DNA of 64,000 nt from Shewanella hafniensis (GTDB taxonomy: Bacteria; Pseudomonadota; Gammaproteobacteria; Enterobacterales; Shewanellaceae). The notes beneath the pieces were generated by a model that was not told where the DNA came from, made no database searches, and was given only the letters and a program-made list of their open reading frames with translations. How positions within the stretch are numbered: position 1 is the stretch's first letter; each line of letters opens with the position of its first letter. The translations under genes were made by a program, and so were the position numbers. This document shows, one piece after another, positions 58,036-64,000 of the stretch. The stretch is from positions 46,511 to 110,510 of the forward strand of contig NZ_BPFD01000005.1 in assembly GCF_019655335.1 (NCBI RefSeq), read 5' to 3'.

Positions 58036-59580
58036 TTGGTAACCACATATTCGCACACACAGTCACACGCTACGCCCTGCAATGTACTCGCAAACTCTAA
58101 ATCGCGCCACTTTGTCGCCATCGATATGGGGTCGAACAGTTTTCATCTGGTCATTGCCCGCGAGCAAGATGGCAGTTTGCAGATTTTACATAAAGAAAAA
58201 CAACAGGTTCAGCTCGCCACTGGGCTCAATGCGCAAAATATTCTCGACAATGACGCCATAGAACGTGGGCTCAATTGCCTACGGGATTTTAACCAACGAT
58301 TTTCCAATCTCGACCAAGCGCAAGTGCGATTAGTCGCCACCCACACTCTGAGAATTGCCAAAAACCGCGATCAGTTTATCGAGGCCGCGCTCGCCATCAT
58401 GCCCTATCCGGTGGAGGTCATTTCGGGCCATGAAGAAGCGCGTTTGATTTATAACGGTATTGCCCAAAGCCAAGTGCTAGGGAAAAGTAATTTAGTCATC
58501 GATATCGGTGGCGGTTCTACCGAAGTGGTGATCGGCCAGAAAAATACCCCTACCCAGTTATCGAGTCTGCGCTGCGGTTGCGTGAGTTTTAACGAGCGTT
58601 TCTTTATCGATGGACTCATCACCCCAGCCTCATTTCGCGATGCCCAAAGTGCGGCCGATAAGCAGTTCGCGTCGCTCTCAAAGGAATATTTCGCGGGCGG
58701 CTGGGAACTCACCTTGGGTAGTTCAGGTACAGTGAAAGCCATCTGCGAAGCAATTCAAGAAGAGCACGGCGATGAAACCATCACGCTGCCACGACTCAAA
58801 CAGCTCAAAATCAAGTTAATCAAATGTGGCCATATTAGCCAAATCCAATTTGCCAATGTCGATGATAAACGCATTCCCTTAGTGCCCGCCGGACTTGCCA
58901 TTTTGATCAGCTTTTTTAGGCGCTTACCGATTCAAAAACTTGAGTTTAGCCCAGGCGCACTGCGTGAAGGCGTACTCTATGAACTGGCAAAGATTGGCCA
59001 GTATCAGGATATTCGCCACCGCACCGTCGACAGTATTGCCCAGCTTTATCATATCGATATGGCCCACGCGGCTAAGGTACGCGACACTGCTATGGCCTTG
59101 TTTGAACAGGTCGCCGATGAATGGCAATTAAGGCCCCATGCGCGCTTGCTTGCCTATGGCGCGACTTTACATGAAATCGGATTACACATTAATTCAAAAT
59201 CCCTGCACAAACACGGCGGTTACATTATCAGTAACAGTGACTTACCCGGGTTTAGTGAAGCCTTGCAGCTGGATTTAGCGCGACTTATCACCAACCACAG
59301 AAAAAAGCCTAACGAATTAATGCTCGCTGAGCTCGATCCCAACCATAAGCTCACGCTCAATCGCCTACTCTGCCTGCTGAGACTTGCGGTCTTGCTCAAC
59401 CTTGGCCGTATCGCTAAGACGCTGACTTTAGATCATATTAAAGTGATCCCCGATGGACTCATGCTAGTACTACCAAGCCATAAGCGGAAAATCAGCTTGT
59501 TTATGAGAGATTTACAGCGAGAACAAAAACAAATGCTCACCCTTGGAATGAACCTGCGTTTAGTGTCTAGTCTGACTTAG
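58036..59580 (+). CDS. ppx: Exopolyphosphatase
   Basis: Degrades long-chain polyphosphate (or pppGpp, for GppA). 514 aa; ASKHA-fold with FVAIDMGSNSFHLVIAR, NLVIDIGGGSTEVVIG and TLGSSGTVKAI, then an HD-like C-terminal region. Start is a TTG with AAGGA upstream; there is no early ATG. Coupling to ppk favours Ppx over GppA. Confidence 0.93.
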   Translation: MVTTYSHTQSHATPCNVLANSKSRHFVAIDMGSNSFHLVIAREQDGSLQILHKEKQQVQLATGLNAQNILDNDAIERGLNCLRDFNQRFSNLDQAQVRLVATHTLRIAKNRDQFIEAALAIMPYPVEVISGHEEARLIYNGIAQSQVLGKSNLVIDIGGGSTEVVIGQKNTPTQLSSLRCGCVSFNERFFIDGLITPASFRDAQSAADKQFASLSKEYFAGGWELTLGSSGTVKAICEAIQEEHGDETITLPRLKQLKIKLIKCGHISQIQFANVDDKRIPLVPAGLAILISFFRRLPIQKLEFSPGALREGVLYELAKIGQYQDIRHRTVDSIAQLYHIDMAHAAKVRDTAMALFEQVADEWQLRPHARLLAYGATLHEIGLHINSKSLHKHGGYIISNSDLPGFSEALQLDLARLITNHRKKPNELMLAELDPNHKLTLNRLLCLLRLAVLLNLGRIAKTLTLDHIKVIPDGLMLVLPSHKRKISLFMRDLQREQKQMLTLGMNLRLVSSLT

Positions 59581-59974
59581 CGGTTACGGCGTTAGCTCAG
59601 CCTAACATGGCCGAGCCGAGTGTGGGTTAGCTCTGTGTGAATGCGTTTAACGTAGGATTCTGCGCTAAAATATTGCCCAGAATCGAGGGCAATTATCTCG
59701 CCTAAAAATAAAGTTAAGTTAGCTGTCAATCTGGCTTGATAACAGGATTTCAACAGCATAGCGGTTGACTTAATCCATGCGCCACAACAGATTAAAGTTT
59801 AAAGGATTTTTAACCCTTCACTAAAGCACAAATTCCTGCTCGCACGTTTGCCGCTGAGTGGGGATTTCTGCTATCATCCACGGCTGACTAATCATAATTC
59901 CACGAATTTAAAGATAATCAGAGTCAAACCCTTTTTATCTCGCGATATCAGCCCCATCGCCTGCAGGTACAAGT
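59581..59974. other. Intergenic region upstream of the J-domain operon
   Basis: 394 bp. It holds two copies of GTTAGCTC (near 59592 and 59626), and a TTGACT box (59765-59770) that could be a -35 element. No gene or strong terminator seen. Confidence 0.4.
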
Positions 59975-60259
59975 ATGATTAACCACTTTAGTGTGCTCGG
60001 TATAAAACCCAGTGCCAAAGAAGACGACATTAAAAAAGCCTATCGACGGCTGTCAAACAAATATCATCCCGACAAGTTGTTAGGCGCCTCGGAAGAGGAA
60101 AAGCAGCAAGCCGCCGTACAACTTGAACGCGTTAAAAATGCTTATGATGTGTTGTCCGATCCTAAGCGACGTAATGCGTTTATCAAAGATTTCAATAACG
60201 TCATAGTGACCGATCCCGCTAGCGCCATGCGCGAGCTGTGGGATCAATTTTATCCTTGA
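59975..60259 (+). CDS. J-domain (DnaJ-like) co-chaperone
   Basis: 94 aa, little more than a J domain. NKYHPDKLLG contains the HPD motif that stimulates Hsp70 ATPase. KKAYRRLSNKYHPD and NAYDVLSDPKRRNAF are typical. No zinc-finger or substrate-binding region. Three genes follow on the same strand, the first two as an overlapping pair, so it may give chaperone specificity to them. No partner Hsp70 gene is adjacent (yegD is 5 kb away). Confidence 0.88.
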   Translation: MINHFSVLGIKPSAKEDDIKKAYRRLSNKYHPDKLLGASEEEKQQAAVQLERVKNAYDVLSDPKRRNAFIKDFNNVIVTDPASAMRELWDQFYP

Positions 60260-60282
60260 GCGTTTTCTAGAGTAAGTGCCAA

Positions 60283-60810
60283 ATGGTCAAAAAACTGAAT
60301 ATCTCACGCATTAATGAGCTAAAAAATAATGCCTACGACAATATCGAGTCCTACGACGATCCCGATACACCTAAAGCGCTAGAGCAATTTACTAGCCAAA
60401 TCAAAAAGGTGTTAGAAGCCGATCCTAAGATGCTCGATACTGTGCCTGAGTACCTGCCTGTCGCGCTTTACGGTCGAATTAAGTTTCCCGCCGAAGCCAA
60501 ACTCAAGTGGGCGCATTGGATAAACACGGCAACTCAACCCGAGTGGGATGAGTTTAAAGTCACGATTGGCTTTAACAATGCTGATTTACCTTTAGTGTTA
60601 GCCGTGCGTGGTTACTCGGAGACCTTACTGATTGAAAGCTGCGCCGTACTGTATTTACTTGAAACTCAAGGTAAAGCAACGCCTGTAGCGAAGCATCACG
60701 ACGATGAAGATGATGACAACGATTATGTTGGCACCTCAGATAACGACGACGATGATGAAGGCGAAGAGGAAGATGGCTACTACGATCACTACGATGATGA
60801 GGACCGCTAA
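60283..60810 (+). CDS. Protein of unknown function with an acidic tail
   Basis: 175 aa. The N-terminal ~130 residues look folded and mixed (SRINELKNNAYDNIESYDDP, YLPVALYGRIKFP). The last ~40 residues are mostly Asp/Glu, with Tyr/His pairs. I do not recognise the family. Its TAA overlaps the next ATG (TAATG), so the two are coupled. An anionic tail suggests binding of cations, proteins or a chaperone. Confidence 0.7.
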   Translation: MVKKLNISRINELKNNAYDNIESYDDPDTPKALEQFTSQIKKVLEADPKMLDTVPEYLPVALYGRIKFPAEAKLKWAHWINTATQPEWDEFKVTIGFNNADLPLVLAVRGYSETLLIESCAVLYLLETQGKATPVAKHHDDEDDDNDYVGTSDNDDDDEGEEEDGYYDHYDDEDR

Positions 60811-61568
60811 TGAACACTAGTCTCATTGAGATTACCGTCGCCGAAATTAAAGAGTTGGCGGACGTAGAGCCAAAACAAGCGAGCAAACGCTTTGAAATCA
60901 TTGCGAATACCATGAGCGACGAGCAATTAGTCGAAGTCATCGAACACATGGATATCGTCACGCTGACCCAAATCAACAGTCATCATGATATCTCTTGCCC
61001 TTCGATCATGTCTGAACTCATGACCCCAGAACAAATTCGCGACATCGTCTGTCAGCAACCTTTGTACTGGGAAGAAAAAATCAAAAACAATGCCGAAGAA
61101 CTTATTCAGCATACCTTTGATTTTTTGACCTATTTAATTCGCATCCAAGATAGCGAAGAAAAGCAAACTGCGATTCTAGAATGTATCGCCGAAGATCCAG
61201 CGGGCCTCTTCTATCTGTCGATCCCTTTCATCGAAATGATGTTAGGCGAAAAACATGAAGATGAAGACGGCTACACAGATCTCTATGATGACGAAGAAGA
61301 CACTGAAACCATCGGCTACGACAGCCGCGTCGCCAGTGAAGATGCACACAGCCTTAGCATAGACGACCCACGCAGCCTAATGGCCTTGATCCACGAGCTT
61401 GCGCCCGATGTTGAAAAAGCCATTAAGAGTCTGCTGCGTAACGAAAGCTCAGGTTGGGAAATGATCATCAGCAAGTTTGTCAACGAGCTGGTTATTCAAG
61501 CCAAAGAGAAAAACCAAGTGACGGATGAATACGCTGAAGTCGATGATATGTTTAGCTTTTTGGATTAA
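60810..61568 (+). CDS. Acidic protein of unknown function
   Basis: 252 aa. Largely helical in composition, with an acidic middle (residues about 145-180, DEDGYTDLYDDEEDTETIGY) and a helical C-terminal part. I recognise no motif. It starts by overlapping the stop of the preceding gene and is followed after 11 nt by the last gene of the operon. Confidence 0.68.
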   Translation: MNTSLIEITVAEIKELADVEPKQASKRFEIIANTMSDEQLVEVIEHMDIVTLTQINSHHDISCPSIMSELMTPEQIRDIVCQQPLYWEEKIKNNAEELIQHTFDFLTYLIRIQDSEEKQTAILECIAEDPAGLFYLSIPFIEMMLGEKHEDEDGYTDLYDDEEDTETIGYDSRVASEDAHSLSIDDPRSLMALIHELAPDVEKAIKSLLRNESSGWEMIISKFVNELVIQAKEKNQVTDEYAEVDDMFSFLD

Positions 61569-61579
61569 GGAATTATTTG

Positions 61580-62476
61580 ATGCAACTGGTACTGCGTGAT
61601 GTAGATCAAGGACCTTACCTGAGCAAGGTATTGATCCAAGGCCAAGCAGACGAAACGCTGAGCGGTGAACAGCTGTCACAAATCAAATCCAAAGCCATTT
61701 TGATGAGCCTCAAACTGGCCGATAAGTTTTACAACAAGTACAAAATGCACCTGCTCGAACAAGCGGCGCACGATGTCATTGGTGTGGTGAGTCTTGGTTT
61801 GATGGAGTTATCAAACCAAAATCCGCAGCAGGCGATACGCCTGTTGATCACCGCCGATGGCGTCGTCAAATGCTTTCAAAAAGGCTGGAGCATGCTCAGC
61901 ACCGTCAGCAAGCATAAACTCATCAACGGCAAGTCACTGTACGGCGATGTCGACAAGTTCTTGCTTGAACAAGTGTCTAGCCCGCCCGATGCAGAAGAAT
62001 GGTTAGGCTATGAAGCCTATCAAGATGCCCTGCTTGAGCATCAACGCCAACAGTCAATTGCGGCCCTATTGGCACAGTTTTACGCGCAATCGAGCTATGA
62101 TCCGCTAGATTTTCTCAATCTAGAGAGTGTATTAGCCGAAGCGGTACTGTATCGATTGTTGTTTGATGGCGCCAAAGTCAGACAAGATTTGAAAAAGCGT
62201 ATCGGCAAAATCACCTTAAAAGAGGAATGGTTTACCCGTGAGCATATCGAATTGGAAACCCAGAAAGCGTTAGCAGAATTACCCGCAGAACTCGCTGAAA
62301 CCATCAGTAAAGATCTCGGTAAAAACTTTGTCCCCGCCCTACTGCGTACCCTGCACTTTGCGAAAAGCTACCGCGAACTCTTACTCAGCGACGCTTCACC
62401 CGAACGCTTAGAAAGATTCGAACACAAGGAAGGTCTCGTCGGCCTCCTCGGCTGGCCACTCTACATAGTACTTTGA
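61580..62476 (+). CDS. Protein of unknown function, last gene of the J-domain operon
   Basis: 298 aa from the ATG at 61580, with GGAAT upstream (a TTG at 61577 is one codon earlier). Long helical stretches, no signal peptide or membrane helix. Family not recognised. A strong terminator lies 74 nt after its stop. Confidence 0.68.
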   Translation: MQLVLRDVDQGPYLSKVLIQGQADETLSGEQLSQIKSKAILMSLKLADKFYNKYKMHLLEQAAHDVIGVVSLGLMELSNQNPQQAIRLLITADGVVKCFQKGWSMLSTVSKHKLINGKSLYGDVDKFLLEQVSSPPDAEEWLGYEAYQDALLEHQRQQSIAALLAQFYAQSSYDPLDFLNLESVLAEAVLYRLLFDGAKVRQDLKKRIGKITLKEEWFTREHIELETQKALAELPAELAETISKDLGKNFVPALLRTLHFAKSYRELLLSDASPERLERFEHKEGLVGLLGWPLYIVL

Positions 62477-62549
62477 TCGGTCCTTTTATCGGGACTTTAA
62501 TCAGCAGTGTGATCAGTAGGTTAACGAGTACTTGAGTCGCTTAAAAATG

Positions 62550-62582
62550 AGTGCTTTATTGAAAAATAAAGCACTTTTTTAT
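62550..62582 (+). terminator. Terminator after the J-domain operon
   Basis: AGTGCTTTATT, a GAAA tetraloop, AATAAAGCACT, then T6. Confidence 0.88.
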
Positions 62583-62646
62583 TGTCTTATTTCTCTATGT
62601 CCAATCCCAACAATCAGTATTTCGGTCTCAGTTTTGAGTGGTTTTA

Positions 62647-63034
62647 GCGTAAAGCTTGATAACGCTTTGGGAACAGATAGGTGTTGGAAAGTAGTGTTTG
62701 GGGAGCAGTAATTTCAGTTGCTAGCAGTTTAACGTTTACGGATATCCACTCGCATAGGCTTGCTATGTCATTCACTCATCGACATGGTGAATAGAAACCT
62801 AGGGGTTCTGAGCTTATGAACGAGAGCCATGGACGGCGAACTGGCAGTTAAACAAGTATGTTGTTCAAGTCCTTCCTTTGGATGCTCGACCGCCCCGTCT
62901 GATGTGAAAGGATTCACAAATGCCGCGATGGCATGGATGCCAAAAAGCGGCCATGGGGCGGACGGTCGTCTCGCTAATCACCATGGCTCACCTTTTTGGC
63001 ATTAACGTAACCTGTAGATTTGAAAGCTTTACGC
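62647..63034. repeat. Repeat unit 1 with 11-bp inverted ends (possible MITE)
   Basis: GCGTAAAGCTT (62647-62657) is inverted at AAGCTTTACGC (63024-63034), perfect, 366 bp apart. Between them is a unit whose start (TTGGAAAGTAGT, 62684) recurs 375 bp later in unit 2. Nested stems lie inside: GCCGC...TGGCAT-GG-ATGCCA...GCGGC (about 62920-62951). Unlike an insertion sequence there is no ORF, so a non-autonomous repeat family is suggested. Confidence 0.55.
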
Positions 63035-63055
63035 AGCATGCTTTTGGACTGAAAT

Positions 63056-63312
63056 GTATTGGAAAGTAGTATTAGAGGATCAGTAATTTTAGTTGTGAGG
63101 TGTTTAGCGTTTACTGATATCCACTCGCACAGGCTTGCCATAGTATTTGCTCGTCGACTCGCAGCCAGTCCATCCTTGGATGCTCGACCGCTCCGTCCAT
63201 GGGGCGGACGGTCGTCTCGCTAATCACCATGGCTCACCTTTCGTACATTCGCGTAATCTGTAGATTTAAAAGCGTTACGCAGCACGCTTTTGGGACAAAA
63301 ACGTACTACGTT
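63056..63312. repeat. Repeat unit 2, shorter copy
   Basis: It repeats unit 1 from TTGGAAAGTAGT (63059) with two internal deletions: about 90 bp after GCTTGC.AT and about 50 bp between CGACCGC and CATGGGGCGG. The shared block CATGGGGCGGACGGTCGTCT is identical. It ends near a hairpin AAAAGCG...CGCTTTT (63268-63291). Confidence 0.6.
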
Positions 63313-63544
63313 TTGCGCGGAACTACCTTCATTTCGGATAAACAAAAATAATTCTTAGCGCTGAATCGTGGGCAATGATTAACTTAAGGATGTAATGCTT
63401 GGCCATACTTCAAAACTCATACAACTCCATGAAGTTTAACGACTTTCTCACCGACACATACAAAGGAGAGCGTTTTGTGAAAAATAGAGCGCAACGACTA
63501 CACAAAAATGAGAGTAGTAGTATGTGCTCGCGTGCAGCAATTTA

Positions 63545-64000
63545 TTAGCTCAGAATCTTGGCTACAAGAGCTGACCCTTTTGCTACCTGGTCAGTTGCTC
63601 CCAATTCATTAAACTCTGCAAGTACTTGTTTAAGTGAGTCATTAAGTATTTCGCTAGATATATCTACGTTTGGTAATTCCGAAATTTTTTTCTCAATCTC
63701 TTGTGAAGTACCTGCTATTTTTATGCTAGCTACCATTGCTACGTAAAATTTAATATTCGTAATGATCTTTCTTTCTAACTGAATCTCGCAATTTTCCGGC
63801 TTCAGATATGTTTCAACAGCCTTCATAATTTGGATTGCTTTGAGGTAAATATCAATTGGCTTATCTAAGCTAAATATTTTTCTATATTCGACGTCAGAAT
63901 TAATTAATGTTGAAGGGCGAGCTCTTGCGCTGTCTGGCTTCAACAACATAATAGCCATCATTGCTTGCGCCATATAAGAAATACTTATGATCTTGGCAAC
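63545..64000 (-). CDS. Probable AIPR phage-defence protein, C-terminal part
   Basis: The minus frame is open from 63545 to the window edge, where it reads VAKIISISY before the first ATG (63973), so the gene starts beyond the window. The visible part (about 151 residues, ending AKILS) contains MAQAMMAIMLLKPDSARARP, then a helical stretch, and resembles, from memory, the C-terminal end of AIPR (abortive infection phage resistance) proteins. The family call is from memory only and is tentative. It is AT-rich compared with the core genes. Confidence 0.5.
   Translation of the reverse strand, partial: VAKIISISYMAQAMMAIMLLKPDSARARPSTLINSDVEYRKIFSLDKPIDIYLKAIQIMKAVETYLKPENCEIQLERKIITNIKFYVAMVASIKIAGTSQEIEKKISELPNVDISSEILNDSLKQVLAEFNELGATDQVAKGSALVAKILS

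Larger units (their letters stand above)
62477..63544. other. Large gene-free region with terminator and structured repeats
   Basis: 1,068 bp. A terminator at 62550-62582 closes the J-domain operon. From about 62647 on, two imperfect copies of a repeat occupy most of the stretch (see repeat entries). I see no gene. Confidence 0.75.

Noticed and set aside
62477..63544. CRISPR array
   Set aside because: The repeats are two long copies, not short regular repeats with spacers.

Overview
The window looks like a Shewanella chromosome segment. Gene content, operon order and codon style (hya–hyp cluster, pheST–ihfA, minCDE, ppk–ppx, the gammaproteobacterial sortase system) all fit a facultatively anaerobic marine or sediment gammaproteobacterium. 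Species cannot be fixed from the sequence alone. Most of it is ordinary core genome. The last ~1.5 kb looks like accessory DNA.

Layout. (1) 1–12.6 kb: a periplasmic, membrane-anchored group 1 [NiFe] hydrogenase (hyaABCD plus a degenerate HypF-like gene), then hypF and hypBCDEA, all on +. A perfect FNR/EtrA box lies at the head. (2) 12.7–17.5 kb, minus: an LpxM-type lipid A acyltransferase, then the pheS–pheT–ihfA operon. (3) 18–24.8 kb: a chemoreceptor, ycgN, an MltB-family protein lacking its catalytic glutamate, ycgL, minCDE and rnd. (4) 24.8–31.8 kb: fadD, an alpha/beta hydrolase, an exported methyltransferase-like protein, an M50-type membrane protease coupled to a small unknown gene, tsaB, and hemB on the other strand. 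(5) 31.9–41.4 kb: fused msrBA, an isopenicillin-N-synthase-like oxygenase with a possible 32-residue Cys-Cys peptide just upstream, rbgA, a low-molecular-weight phosphatase, an exported ATP-dependent DNA ligase, dgkA, divergent hdfR/maoP, an ATP-grasp ligase and an outer-membrane barrel. (6) 41.6–51.9 kb: an M28 peptidase, a GGDEF protein, and a complete proteobacterial dedicated sortase system (class GN sortase, VIT/vWA target with LPQTA, PdsO, PdsR, PdsS). (7) 52–59.6 kb: metC, creA, yegD, ppk (with Pho-box-like sites) and ppx. (8) 60–62.5 kb: a tight four-gene operon with a J-domain protein and three proteins I do not recognise. (9) 62.5–64 kb: two copies of a structured, apparently non-coding repeat, then the 3' part of a probable AIPR-type phage-defence gene running off the window.

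How the genes work together. HyaA/HyaB/HyaC form the H2-oxidising, quinone-linked enzyme. HyaD and HypA–F build its NiFe(CN)2CO centre. The FNR box implies anaerobic expression. In the sortase block the two-component system PdsSR and PdsO flank the sortase and its single obvious substrate, so it is a self-contained cell-surface display module. Ppk makes and Ppx degrades polyphosphate. Family names come from motif recognition and memory of families; no database search was run.
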